Source of the DNA: Enterococcus_C asini_A
Lineage (GTDB): Bacteria; Bacillota; Bacilli; Lactobacillales; Enterococcaceae
Reading direction: 5' to 3' (one strand)
Assembly: GCF_031928785.1 (NCBI RefSeq)
Contig: NZ_JARQAL010000002.1
Length of the DNA: 64,000 nucleotides
Position 1 is the stretch's first letter, and each line of letters opens with the position of its first letter. Below the pieces are notes generated by a model. That model was not told the origin of the DNA. It ran no database searches and saw only the letters and a list, made by a program, of their open reading frames with translations. A program made the position numbers and the translations under genes. This document shows, one piece after another, positions 17,436 to 25,930 of the stretch.

Positions 17436-17750
17436 ATGAGAAAGACTTTAACAAAATCTCCAACAAACGTAGTAATGACCGGGACCCTAGGTGGGATTGC
17501 CGAATTCATTGGCATTGATGCCACCATTATCCGGGTGTTGTACGTCTTCTTATCCTTAGTGACAACCGGTTTTCCTGGCGTGTTATTGTACATCGTCTTG
17601 GCATTGGTGATTCCTTCAGCTAAAGGAGGCCATCGTTCCAACCCAGGTAATCCATATCGTTCTGGATCGAAAGGCAGCTACAAGCAATTTCGTCAACAAC
17701 CACCAAAAGAAGCCGAAAAAATCGATGATGACGACTGGAGTGACTTCTAA
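17436..17750 (+). CDS. liaY: LiaY, PspC-domain membrane protein
   Basis: LiaY is a PspC-family protein of the enterococcal liaXYZ operon and is reported to interact with LiaX and Cls at the membrane during antibiotic stress. The PspC core is TGTLGGIAEFIGIDATIIRVLYVFLSL, with a second hydrophobic segment LLYIVLALVIPSA. A basic Ser/Gly linker and an acidic tail EKIDDDDWSDF follow. The length is 104 aa. The stop overlaps the liaZ start by one base. A weak ATGAAA-17-TAAAAT promoter (17383-17411) may exist upstream. Confidence 0.92.
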   Translation: MRKTLTKSPTNVVMTGTLGGIAEFIGIDATIIRVLYVFLSLVTTGFPGVLLYIVLALVIPSAKGGHRSNPGNPYRSGSKGSYKQFRQQPPKEAEKIDDDDWSDF

Positions 17751-18112
17751 TGACGTACTTCCAGCGTTTAGTGGTAAATACAGTGACATTTATCGCTTTG
17801 ACTGTTCTTTTGCCTAGTCAGTTTCATGTGGCTAGTCTGTTAACAGCAGTCATTGCGGCCTTTGTCCTGTCGATTCTAAATGGTATTTTACGACCAATTT
17901 TAGTAATCTTATCCTTGCCATTGAATGTTTTAAGTCTAGGCTTGTTTACTTTTGTGATCAATGGTGGGATGTTGAAGCTTACTTCTTCTTTGGTCGGAAC
18001 TGCTAATTTTGGCTTTGCCTCCTTTGGCTCCGCTTTGTTAGTAGCGGTAATCATGTCCATTGTGAATTTAATCGTCACAGAGCATGCCTTAGACAAATAC
18101 AAGCAAGAGTAG
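17750..18112 (+). CDS. liaZ: LiaZ, four-helix phage-holin-type membrane protein
   Basis: This is a small membrane protein of the mycobacterial 4-TM phage holin family (YvlD-like), the third gene of liaXYZ. Four hydrophobic segments are visible across its 120 residues, with the family core LSILNGILRPILVILSLPLNVLSLGLFTFVINGGML. There is no evidence of lytic function. It starts at ATG 17750, overlapping the liaY stop (TAATG), and is followed by a terminator. Confidence 0.92.
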   Translation: MTYFQRLVVNTVTFIALTVLLPSQFHVASLLTAVIAAFVLSILNGILRPILVILSLPLNVLSLGLFTFVINGGMLKLTSSLVGTANFGFASFGSALLVAVIMSIVNLIVTEHALDKYKQE

Positions 18113-18144
18113 AACCTCTTCTCAAATCGAGAGGAGGTTTTTTT
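18113..18144 (+). terminator. Terminator of liaXYZ
   Basis: AACCTCTTCTC pairs with GAGAGGAGGTT around AAATC, followed by a run of seven T residues. Confidence 0.92.
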
Positions 18145-18333
18145 GTATTTTCTACTATTTTCAAAATCAAAACATGATACAATTATTATGAGGAAAGATT
18201 TAGAAAAAACAAATAAAATACGTTAATCAAAAAGGAGGGAACTTCTCAGTAGTTCAATGCCGGTTATTTTGGGGGATTGTGGATTAAAAAATGACGGTAG
18301 TACCGAATGAATAAGGATGAGGGTAGTGATGAT

Positions 18334-19449
18334 ATGGAGACATTGGTAGAAGGATTGCTAGGTATGGCCCAAGAACCGGGACGACTAGTGATGATGGTAA
18401 TTGGTGGGGTGTTGATTTATTTAGGAATAAAAAAAGAATACGAGCCCACTTTGTTAGTACCTATGGGATTAGGAACGATTTTGGTAAATTTCCCTAATTC
18501 TGGGGTGTTGAGTGCCGGAGGGGAGGCCGGGGCTTTTCAAATTTTATTTGATGCAGGTATTAAAACCGAGCTCTTTCCCTTGCTTTTGTTTATTGGAATT
18601 GGGGCGATGATTGATTTTGGTCCGCTATTGCAAAATCCTTTTATGCTTTTATTTGGTGCAGCCGCTCAATTTGGGATTTTCTTTACGGTGATTTTAGCCA
18701 TTTTACTAGGGTTTGATTTAAACGATGCGGCTTCTATTGGGATTATTGGAGCAGCAGATGGTCCTACTTCAATTTTTGTGGCCAATACCTTAAATTCCCA
18801 GTACATGGGCGCAATCATGGTGGCAGCATATTCTTATATGGCTTTAGTGCCGATTATTCAACCAGTGGCGATTAAAGCCGTAACGACAAAAAAAGAACGA
18901 AAAATCCGTATGACTTATCGCGCGGGAGAAGTCTCCCAAACGGCGAAAATTCTCTTTCCCATTGTGATTTGTGTGGTAGCAGGCTTGATTGCTCCTGTGT
19001 CTTTGCCATTAGTAGGCTTTTTGATGTTTGGTAATCTCTTGCGGGAATGTGGCGTTTTGGATCGTTTGTCCATCTCCGCTCAAAATGAATTGGTGAATTT
19101 GGTAAGTATTTTATTAGGCTTGTCCATTTCTGTTAGCATGCATTACGAAGACTTTTTAAAAGTGGACACGCTCCTTGTGATCTTTTTAGGGCTAATTGCT
19201 TTTATTATGGATTCTGTTGGTGGGGTGCTCTTTGCCAAATTGTTGAATTTATTCCGTAAAGAAAAAATCAATCCCATGGTAGGCGCGGCAGGAATTTCGG
19301 CTTTTCCAATGTCCAGTCGAGTAATCCAGAAAATGGCTACAGAAGAAGATCCTCAAAATTTCATTTTAATGCATGCTGTAGGCGCCAATGTTTCGGGACA
19401 AATTGCCTCGGTAATCGCTGGGGGACTATTGTTAGCCTTATTGACTTGA
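18334..19449 (+). CDS. oadB: OadB-type sodium-translocating decarboxylase beta subunit
   Basis: In known complexes (oxaloacetate, glutaconyl-CoA or methylmalonyl-CoA decarboxylase) this membrane subunit decarboxylates carboxybiotin and pumps sodium out. Conserved segments include GIGAMIDFGPLLQNP near residue 95 and GIIGAADGPTSIFVA near 145, which carries the family Asp, and a C-terminal GAAGISAFPMSSRVIQK. About nine to eleven membrane helices are visible. I prefer ATG 18334 (METLVEGLLG) behind GAGGG; an ATG at 18307 would add nine polar residues. No alpha carboxyltransferase or biotin carrier lies nearby, so the substrate is unknown. A 45-residue OadG-like gene follows at 16 bases. Confidence 0.88.
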   Translation: METLVEGLLGMAQEPGRLVMMVIGGVLIYLGIKKEYEPTLLVPMGLGTILVNFPNSGVLSAGGEAGAFQILFDAGIKTELFPLLLFIGIGAMIDFGPLLQNPFMLLFGAAAQFGIFFTVILAILLGFDLNDAASIGIIGAADGPTSIFVANTLNSQYMGAIMVAAYSYMALVPIIQPVAIKAVTTKKERKIRMTYRAGEVSQTAKILFPIVICVVAGLIAPVSLPLVGFLMFGNLLRECGVLDRLSISAQNELVNLVSILLGLSISVSMHYEDFLKVDTLLVIFLGLIAFIMDSVGGVLFAKLLNLFRKEKINPMVGAAGISAFPMSSRVIQKMATEEDPQNFILMHAVGANVSGQIASVIAGGLLLALLT

Positions 19450-19465
19450 TGGAGGAGGAATAAAA

Positions 19466-19603
19466 ATGATTGCGGTAAATTTTGCTGATTTAACAAAGGG
19501 ATTTGAATTGTTAGTGCTAGGTTGGGGTGGCGTCTTTCTCGTCTTGTTTATTATTTATTTAACCGCCAAAGCACTGAGTAAATTCTTTCCAATAAAAAAA
19601 TAA
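19466..19603 (+). CDS. OadG-related small membrane subunit
   Basis: A 45-codon gene starts at ATG 19466 behind a strong GGAGGAGGA, 16 bases after oadB. The product is one membrane helix (about residues 15-34, with LVLGWGGVFLVLFIIYL) between a short N-terminal segment (MIAVNFADLTKGFE) and a basic tail ending in PIKK. Size, topology and the position after an OadB subunit fit the OadG-related small subunits that anchor and assemble decarboxylase sodium pumps. The bidirectional terminator right after it supports it being the last gene of a two-gene operon. Confidence 0.85.
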   Translation: MIAVNFADLTKGFELLVLGWGGVFLVLFIIYLTAKALSKFFPIKK

Positions 19604-19608
19604 AGAAG

Positions 19609-19645
19609 AAGGGCTAGGACGAATTGCTGTCCTAGCCCTTTTGGT
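19609..19645. terminator. Bidirectional terminator between oadB-oadG and pepF
   Basis: AAGGGCTAGGAC pairs with GTCCTAGCCCTT around an 8-base loop. T residues follow on the plus strand and a longer T-rich run on the minus strand, so it serves both convergent operons. Confidence 0.9.
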
Positions 19646-19662
19646 ATCACTTTGCAAAATTT

Positions 19663-21363
19663 TTATCTTAAGGAATCCTCTGAGACTTGTTCCAAATAAC
19701 TGGCCACAGCTGCAATGGTATCATCTAGTGCACCTGCTTCAAATGGTGAACGCAGGTGGGCGATTTCTAGCAGTTCCAAGAATGTCTTGGTTCCGCCAAC
19801 TTGGCAAATGGCCAAATAGTCTGCCCAAGCATTTTCGTCGTGATCCACATGGAATCTTTTCCAAAACTGGAAGGCACAGACTTGAGCTAAGGTGTAGTCA
19901 ATGTAATAGAACGGATCTTGGAAGATATGACTTTGACGGAACCAATACAAGCCACGGCTTAAGTTTTCATCTTCGGTGTAATCTCGTTCAGGGCAGTATT
20001 GGCTTTCCAGTTTGCGCCAACAATCTTTTCGCTGAGCGGGAGTCCATTGGGGATGTTCATAAACTTCTTGTTGAAAGTGGTCCACTAAAACACCATAAGG
20101 TAAAAATTCCAAGGCATCTGCCAAATGGGCAAACTTGTACTTTTGGGTTTGTTCTTTAAAGAAGGGCTCCATCCAAGGCCAAGCAATAAATTCCATGGAC
20201 ATGGAGTGAATTTCACAGGATTCAAAGTTTGGAAAGACGATTTCTGGTTCTTTAATCCAACGAGACTCGAAACACTGGAAGGCGTGACCGGCTTCATGGG
20301 TTAAAACATCTACATCACCAGAAGTCCCATTAAAGTTTGCAAAGATAAAAGGAGACTCGTAGTCGGCAATATAAGTGCAATAGCCTCCGGTTTGTTTGCC
20401 TGGTTTGCTTACCAAATCTAATAAATCATGGTCAATCATAAAATCAAAGAAGGTCCCGGTTTCAGCTGACATCTCTCGGTACATTTGTTGGGCTACTGCA
20501 ACCAATTCTTCTGGGGTACCTTGAGGCGTGGCATTGCCACTAGGATAAACGAGACTTAAATCATAGCTTTGTAAATGTTTTAAACCGTTGCGTTTTGCTT
20601 GTCGCATGTAGAGGGCTTGAGTTTGAGGGACAACTTTTTCTAAAATTTCTTTACGGTAAGTTTCGATCATCGAGCGGTTGTAATCCCAGCGATTCATCTT
20701 GACATCAGCAAAGGCTACATAGTTTTCAAAGCCTAAACTTTGGGCGATTTTATGACGAACTTTGACCATTTCATCATAAATTTCATCGAATTCGTCTTCG
20801 TGTTTCACAAAAAAGCCGGTAACTGCTAGTTGGGCAGCCTTCCGAGTAGTACGGTCAGTGGACTGACTGAAAGGAGTCATTTGGGGAATTGTCCGCAACT
20901 CTCCTTCAAAATCAATTTGAGCAGAAGCCACTAACTTGCTGTAGGCGGAAGCTAGCTGATTTTCTTTTTGAAATAAGGGAATTAATTTTTCATCAAAGAG
21001 TTTTACCCGACTTTCCGCAAATAAAAAGAGAGTCTCCGGGTAGTTTTCTTTTAGCTGACTCAACGTAGGAGCATTGAGCAAGGCTTGATAAAACTGGAAG
21101 TCCAACGATTCAAAATGAGGCAAGTATTCATTCCACCAATTGTCTTCTGCTTCATAAAAGGCATCCCGGGTATCAATGGAGTAGCGAATACTAGCCAAAT
21201 TCATAGCCGTATCAATTTGAGAACGGAGTTGATTTAGGTGATTTACTGCCGCTGTAGCTTCCGTAAAATCAGTGCCACTAGCTAATTGCTTGACCCAAGT
21301 TAAGTATTCTTTTTGATACGTATCAAAATCGGGACGCTTATAGGAATATTCTGAAAATTTCAT
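19663..21363 (-). CDS. pepF: M3-family oligoendopeptidase (PepF-like)
   Basis: This is a cytoplasmic zinc metallopeptidase that cleaves oligopeptides. The zincin motif HEAGHAFQ sits near residue 357 (VDVLTHEAGHAFQCFES) with a third-ligand glutamate region NFESCEIHSMSMEFIAWP downstream. The length of 566 aa fits the shorter M3 oligoendopeptidase subgroup. It is convergent with the oadB operon. Its own extended -10 (TGCTATGAT on the minus strand, centred on 21440) lies about 75 bases upstream, and AAAGGAGGA precedes the start. Confidence 0.9.
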   Translation of the reverse strand: MKFSEYSYKRPDFDTYQKEYLTWVKQLASGTDFTEATAAVNHLNQLRSQIDTAMNLASIRYSIDTRDAFYEAEDNWWNEYLPHFESLDFQFYQALLNAPTLSQLKENYPETLFLFAESRVKLFDEKLIPLFQKENQLASAYSKLVASAQIDFEGELRTIPQMTPFSQSTDRTTRKAAQLAVTGFFVKHEDEFDEIYDEMVKVRHKIAQSLGFENYVAFADVKMNRWDYNRSMIETYRKEILEKVVPQTQALYMRQAKRNGLKHLQSYDLSLVYPSGNATPQGTPEELVAVAQQMYREMSAETGTFFDFMIDHDLLDLVSKPGKQTGGYCTYIADYESPFIFANFNGTSGDVDVLTHEAGHAFQCFESRWIKEPEIVFPNFESCEIHSMSMEFIAWPWMEPFFKEQTQKYKFAHLADALEFLPYGVLVDHFQQEVYEHPQWTPAQRKDCWRKLESQYCPERDYTEDENLSRGLYWFRQSHIFQDPFYYIDYTLAQVCAFQFWKRFHVDHDENAWADYLAICQVGGTKTFLELLEIAHLRSPFEAGALDDTIAAVASYLEQVSEDSLR

Positions 21364-21437
21364 TTAAAAAAATCCTCCTTTAACTAATTTCCTGTCGCTT
21401 ATGGCTAATTTTTTTCCTATCAGGAAACTTTATTCAA

Positions 21438-21446
21438 ATCATAGCA
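21438..21446 (-). promoter_or_regulatory. Extended -10 promoter of pepF
   Basis: The minus strand reads TGCTATGAT; the -10 hexamer is at 21438-21443. No convincing -35 was found. Confidence 0.45.
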
Positions 21447-21570
21447 TAAAGCGAGGTATTTCGCAGTCTTTCTCTGGTTTTTCCACGGCAAATGAGTGTT
21501 TTTTCTAAGGAGATAGGGTAGAATAAGACAGTGAAGGAAAAAATGAATGAAGAAGAAATGAGGGAAACCG

Positions 21571-22506
21571 ATGGCGGAATTTGTGACAGTTAGCCAAATG
21601 GTCCAAAAATTAAATTTAGAAGTCGTTTCAGGATCTCCTGAAGGCTTACAGCGGTCGATTACGATTGCCGATATATCTCGTCCCGGTCTGGAATTAACCG
21701 GCTATTTCAACTATTATTCCCATGATCGAATCCAACTTTTTGGCTCGAAGGAAATGACCTTTGCCCAACGGATGATTCCAGAAGAACGTTTAATGGTTTT
21801 ACGGCGGATGTGTACACCAGATACTCCAGCTTTTGTAATTTCCCGCGGCCTAGATGTGCCTGAGGAAATGTTGGAAGCTTGTCAAGAACACGATGTCCCT
21901 GTCTTACGCTCTCCTATTGGCAGTTCTCGCTTATTAGGAGAAATGGCCAGTTATTTAGGTGGCTTTTTAGCACCGAGGACGAGTGTCCATGGGGTACTGG
22001 TAGATGTTTACGGCCTTGGAGTGTTGATTCAAGGAGATAGCGGCATTGGGAAAAGTGAAACTGCCTTGGAATTAATCAAGCGTGGTCACCGGTTAATCGC
22101 CGATGACCGAGTAGATGTTTACCAACAAGATGAATTGACTCTAGTAGGAGAGCCACCTGCAATTTTACAGCATTTAATTGAAATTCGGGGAATTGGAATT
22201 ATCGATGTGATGAACCTCTTTGGCGCATCAGCCGTGCGAGGGAGTATGCAAGTCCAATTGTCGGTTTACTTAGAAGCTTGGGCGAAAGACAAGAAATACG
22301 ATCGCCTTGGAACGGCGGATACCACCATTGAAATCGCCGAAGTGGATGTGCCTCAAATTAAAATTCCTGTAAAAACTGGGCGAAATGTGGCGATTATTAT
22401 TGAAGTGGCGGCTATGAACTTCCGCGCTAAAGCCATGGGCTATGATGCAACTAAAACCTTTGAAGAGCGCTTGACCCAATTAATCGCTCAGAATTCTGAT
22501 GATTAG
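21571..22506 (+). CDS. hprK: HPr kinase/phosphorylase
   Basis: HprK phosphorylates HPr at Ser46 when glycolytic intermediates are high and removes the phosphate otherwise. HPr-Ser-P is the co-repressor for CcpA, encoded 6 kb downstream. The P-loop is GDSGIGKSETA near residue 153, and the HprK signature is LIEIRGIGIIDVMNLFGASAV near 202. The length of 311 aa is normal. It heads hprK-lgt-gpsA-galU, a common Firmicute order; lgt begins just after the stop. Confidence 0.97.
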   Translation: MAEFVTVSQMVQKLNLEVVSGSPEGLQRSITIADISRPGLELTGYFNYYSHDRIQLFGSKEMTFAQRMIPEERLMVLRRMCTPDTPAFVISRGLDVPEEMLEACQEHDVPVLRSPIGSSRLLGEMASYLGGFLAPRTSVHGVLVDVYGLGVLIQGDSGIGKSETALELIKRGHRLIADDRVDVYQQDELTLVGEPPAILQHLIEIRGIGIIDVMNLFGASAVRGSMQVQLSVYLEAWAKDKKYDRLGTADTTIEIAEVDVPQIKIPVKTGRNVAIIIEVAAMNFRAKAMGYDATKTFEERLTQLIAQNSDD

Positions 22507-22516
22507 GAGGATGAAG

Positions 22517-23344
22517 ATGGTAGGAATGATTGACCGAGTGGCATTTCGCCTCTTTGGCTTAGAAATTTATTGGTATGCCTTAATTATCGTCTCAGGAGTT
22601 ATCATTGCCATGTGGCTAGCCTCACGAGAAGCAGTGCGAGTGAGATTAAAAGCCGATGATGTGACGGATTTTATGTTAGTAGGTTTACCGTTAGCTTTAA
22701 TTGGCGCGCGCTTATACTACGTGCTCTTTGATTTAGAACCCTACTTACAAGATCCAATGCAGATCTTTAATGTTCGCTCAGGTGGTTTGGCCATTTATGG
22801 AGGTTTGATTGCGGCGATTATTTGGCTCTTTTTCTTTTGCCGTTACAAATTTATCAATATGTGGACGTTTTTGGATATTGCCGCACCCACAGTTATTTTA
22901 GCTCAGGGGATTGGCCGCTGGGGTAATTTTATGAATCATGAAGCCTATGGTCCGAAAACTAGCTTGGCGTTTTTAGAAAAGCTCCATTTACCAAATTTTA
23001 TTATTGAAAATATGCACATCGACGGAGCTTATCGCCAACCGACTTTTTTGTATGAGTCCACTTGGAATGTTTTAGGTTTTATCATGCTAGTTATTTTGCG
23101 GAAACAAAAGCTTTTCAAACAAGGGGAAGTTTTTCTAGCTTATGTGGCTTGGTATAGCTTTGGTCGCTTTTGGATTGAAGGCTTACGAGAAGACAGTCTT
23201 TATATCGGAGGCATTCGAGTTTCCCAGTTATTGTCAGTACTTTTATTTGTGGGGGCCATTGGTTTGGCCATTTATCGTCGGAAACACAATCCCGCTTTAC
23301 CCAACTATGATCGCAGCTTCGGCCCCAATGAAAAAATTCTTTGA
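22517..23344 (+). CDS. lgt: Prolipoprotein diacylglyceryl transferase
   Basis: Lgt transfers diacylglycerol from phosphatidylglycerol to the lipobox cysteine of prolipoproteins such as PstS. Seven membrane helices are visible. The Lgt signature is GRWGNFMNHEAYG near residue 133, and RPTFLYES-like PTFLYESTWN follows near 175. The start ATG 22517 lies 6 bases after AGGAGG; an ATG at 22511 abuts it, and one at 22499 lies inside hprK with no ribosome site. This gives 275 aa. Confidence 0.95.
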   Translation: MVGMIDRVAFRLFGLEIYWYALIIVSGVIIAMWLASREAVRVRLKADDVTDFMLVGLPLALIGARLYYVLFDLEPYLQDPMQIFNVRSGGLAIYGGLIAAIIWLFFFCRYKFINMWTFLDIAAPTVILAQGIGRWGNFMNHEAYGPKTSLAFLEKLHLPNFIIENMHIDGAYRQPTFLYESTWNVLGFIMLVILRKQKLFKQGEVFLAYVAWYSFGRFWIEGLREDSLYIGGIRVSQLLSVLLFVGAIGLAIYRRKHNPALPNYDRSFGPNEKIL

Positions 23345-23400
23345 TCATGAGGTCTGCTAGCTTATCCTAGTAAGGAAAGCTTCCTAAAGGAGGAAAACAA

Positions 23401-24411
23401 GTGAAACAAACAATTGCAGTTTTAGGTCCTGGTTCTTGGGGGACCGCACTGGCCCAAGTTTTAGCTGAAAACGGCCATGATGTCCGTATCTGGGGCAATC
23501 TTCAAGCTCAAATCGATGAAATTAATACTTATCATACCAATCGTCATTATTTACCTGATACTAAAATTCCCGAAAGCATCACAGCTTTCACAGATTTAGC
23601 TGAAGCCATTGCTGATTGTGATGCGATTCTTTTTGTGGTTCCCACTAAAGCCATGCGCTCGGTGGCACAACAATTTGCCCAAACCGTGAAAAACAAACCG
23701 GTGATTATCCATGCTTCTAAAGGATTGGAGCAAGACAGTCATGAGCGAATATCAGAAGTCTTATTAGCGGAAATTCCAGCAAATCATCGACAAGCGGTGG
23801 CGGTGCTTTCAGGTCCTAGCCACGCTGAAGAAGTGATTCAACACGACATCACAACCATCACGGCAGCTAGTATTGACCCTGAGGCCGCGCGCTACGTGCA
23901 AGATTTGTTTATGAATGATTACTTTAGAATTTATACCAATGATGATGTTATCGGTGTGGAAACCGGTGCGGCTTTGAAAAACATCATTGCCATTGGTGCA
24001 GGGGCGATTCACGGCTTAGGTTTTGGGGATGATGCCAAAGCAGCAATTATGACCCGGGGCTTAGCGGAAATCAGCCGTCTCGGTGTTGCCATGGGAGCCA
24101 ATCCTTTAACCTTTATCGGCTTAAGCGGTGTGGGGGATTTAATCGTCACTTGTACCAGTGTCCATTCTCGAAACTGGCGGGCGGGTAATCTTTTAGGCAA
24201 AGGTCACAAACTTGACGAAGTCTTGGATAATATGGGAATGATTGTCGAAGGAGTAGCCACCACTAAAGCAGCCATGGAACTTGCCCGCAAGCTACAAGTA
24301 GAAATGCCCATCACTCAAGCTATCTATGAAGTGCTTTATGAAGATAAAGATATTAAAGTAGCAGCCAAAGAAATCATGCTTCGGGATGCTCGGGAAGAAA
24401 ATGAATTTTAA
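23401..24411 (+). CDS. gpsA: NAD(P)-dependent glycerol-3-phosphate dehydrogenase
   Basis: GpsA reduces dihydroxyacetone phosphate to sn-glycerol 3-phosphate for phospholipid synthesis. The nucleotide-binding motif is LGPGSWGTALAQVLAENGH at the N-terminus. The substrate segment includes ETGAALKNIIAIGAG with its conserved Lys near residue 193, and GLSGVGDLIVTCTS follows. It starts at GTG 23401 behind AAAGGAGGA. The length of 336 aa is normal. Confidence 0.96.
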   Translation: MKQTIAVLGPGSWGTALAQVLAENGHDVRIWGNLQAQIDEINTYHTNRHYLPDTKIPESITAFTDLAEAIADCDAILFVVPTKAMRSVAQQFAQTVKNKPVIIHASKGLEQDSHERISEVLLAEIPANHRQAVAVLSGPSHAEEVIQHDITTITAASIDPEAARYVQDLFMNDYFRIYTNDDVIGVETGAALKNIIAIGAGAIHGLGFGDDAKAAIMTRGLAEISRLGVAMGANPLTFIGLSGVGDLIVTCTSVHSRNWRAGNLLGKGHKLDEVLDNMGMIVEGVATTKAAMELARKLQVEMPITQAIYEVLYEDKDIKVAAKEIMLRDAREENEF

Positions 24412-24439
24412 GTATCGTCAACAAATGGAGGGAAAAGTC

Positions 24440-25363
24440 ATGAAAGTCAAAAAAGCGGTAATTCCAGCAGCAGGTTTAGGAACGAGATTTTTGCCGGCAA
24501 CTAAAGCCATGGCCAAAGAAATGTTGCCTATCGTAGACAAGCCAACGATTCAATTTATTGTAGAAGAAGCGTTGAAGTCTGGGATTGAAGACATACTAAT
24601 CGTTACTGGGAAAGCCAAACGCCCCATTGAAGACCATTTCGATGCCAATATTGAACTTGAGACCAATTTGCGGGAAAAAGGCAAAACTGAATTGTTGAAA
24701 TTAGTGGAAGAAACTACCGATGTGAATTTGCATTTTATCCGTCAATCCCATCCTCGAGGCCTAGGCCATGCCGTCTTACAAGCCAAAGCTTTTGTGGGCA
24801 ATGAACCTTTTGTGGTGATGCTGGGAGATGACTTAATGGAAGATGAAGTACCATTGACCAAGCAATTGATTAATGACTACGAAAAGACCCATGCTTCGAC
24901 AATCGCAGTGATGAAAGTGCCCCATGAAGACACGTCTAAATATGGGATTATTGACCCGGAAGCAGAAGTTGAGCCTGGTTTGTTTAATGTCCGCAATTTC
25001 GTGGAAAAACCAAAACCAGAAAATGCACCCAGTGATTTAGCGATTATCGGTCGTTACCTTCTGACTCCAGAAATCTTTGAGATCTTAGAAACTCAAGCGC
25101 CAGGAGCCGGCGATGAAATCCAACTAACAGATGCCATTGATACCTTAAATAAAACCCAACGCGTTTTTGCTCAAGAATTCACCGGCAAACGCTATGATGT
25201 GGGAGATAAATTTGGCTTTATGAAAACCAGCATTGAATACGGCTTGACGCATCCAGAGGTCAAAGATCAACTGCGTGCTTTTATTGAAGAGTTGGGCGAA
25301 CAGCTAAAAGCTGAAGATGGTAAAAAAGCTTCAGCTAAAAAAACAACTATTGAAAAAGAATAA
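24440..25363 (+). CDS. galU: UTP-glucose-1-phosphate uridylyltransferase
   Basis: GalU makes UDP-glucose from UTP and glucose 1-phosphate for glycolipids, teichoic acid glucosylation and polysaccharides. The nucleotide-binding motif is PAAGLGTRFLPATKAMAKEM at the N-terminus, with GDDLMEDE near residue 132 and FVEKPKPENAPSDLAI further on. The start ATG 24440 follows GGAGGG; an ATG at 24386 would overlap gpsA. The length is 307 aa. The phosphoglucomutase that supplies glucose 1-phosphate is at 56.8 kb. The C-terminal tail is lysine/serine-rich and likely unstructured. Confidence 0.96.
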   Translation: MKVKKAVIPAAGLGTRFLPATKAMAKEMLPIVDKPTIQFIVEEALKSGIEDILIVTGKAKRPIEDHFDANIELETNLREKGKTELLKLVEETTDVNLHFIRQSHPRGLGHAVLQAKAFVGNEPFVVMLGDDLMEDEVPLTKQLINDYEKTHASTIAVMKVPHEDTSKYGIIDPEAEVEPGLFNVRNFVEKPKPENAPSDLAIIGRYLLTPEIFEILETQAPGAGDEIQLTDAIDTLNKTQRVFAQEFTGKRYDVGDKFGFMKTSIEYGLTHPEVKDQLRAFIEELGEQLKAEDGKKASAKKTTIEKE

Positions 25364-25376
25364 CCATTATTACTTT

Positions 25377-25404
25377 AGAAGTCGGCATTAGCCGGCTTCT
25401 TTTT
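25377..25404 (+). terminator. Terminator of the hprK-lgt-gpsA-galU operon
   Basis: AGAAGTCGGC faces GCCGGCTTCT around a four-base loop with one mismatch, followed by T residues. Confidence 0.85.
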
Positions 25405-25436
25405 AATAACCTCTAAAAGTAGTCTTTCGTTTGTGC

Positions 25437-25465
25437 TTCAAAACAGGAAATGATATGCTTATAAT
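25437..25465 (+). promoter_or_regulatory. Promoter of the DUF948/YtxH operon
   Basis: TTCAAA, a 17-base spacer and perfect TATAAT lie about 30 bases before the start codon. Confidence 0.65.
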
Positions 25466-25497
25466 AGTGTAAGAATGGATGAGGAGGCGTAGTGTAG

Positions 25498-25917
25498 ATG
25501 AGTGGAGGAGAGATTGCAGCCTTGATTGCAGCTGTGGCATTTGCCATTTTAGTTGTCTTTATTGTGCGATTATTATTACAAGTTTCTAAAACAGTGACCA
25601 AAGTGAATCAGACTGTGGAGGAGGCCAATACCACTATTCGAGTAGTAACAAAGGATGTGGATGTCTTATCCAGTGAGGTAGAAGGACTATTGGTTAAAAC
25701 CAATACCTTGTTAAATGATGTGAATGGAAAGGTAGCAACCATCGATCCTTTATTCACCGCCGTGGCAGACTTAAGCGAAAGTGTTTCAGATTTGAATCGC
25801 TCTGGTAAACAGGCGATTTCAAAACTAGGTGCCGTGACCAAAACTACGGCTCAAGCAACCGTCGCCGGTAAAGTTGGTCAAACAGCAATGAAATTCTTTA
25901 AAGAACGAAACCAATAA
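25498..25917 (+). CDS. DUF948 membrane-anchored protein
   Basis: The 139-residue product starts with a membrane helix (about residues 5-28, IAALIAAVAFAILVVFIVRLLL), followed by a long helical region rich in Val, Asn and Thr that likely forms a coiled coil. This is the architecture of the DUF948 (YtxG-like) family, usually found with a YtxH gene as here. The function is unknown; in Bacillales relatives belong to the general stress response. It is co-transcribed with the next gene (13-base gap). Confidence 0.85.
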   Translation: MSGGEIAALIAAVAFAILVVFIVRLLLQVSKTVTKVNQTVEEANTTIRVVTKDVDVLSSEVEGLLVKTNTLLNDVNGKVATIDPLFTAVADLSESVSDLNRSGKQAISKLGAVTKTTAQATVAGKVGQTAMKFFKERNQ

Positions 25918-25930
25918 TGGAGGGATTATC

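Noticed and set aside
19641..20159. 172-codon plus-strand ORF opposite the end of pepF
   Set aside because: It lies entirely antisense to conserved pepF and begins inside the terminator; the sequence resembles no known family.
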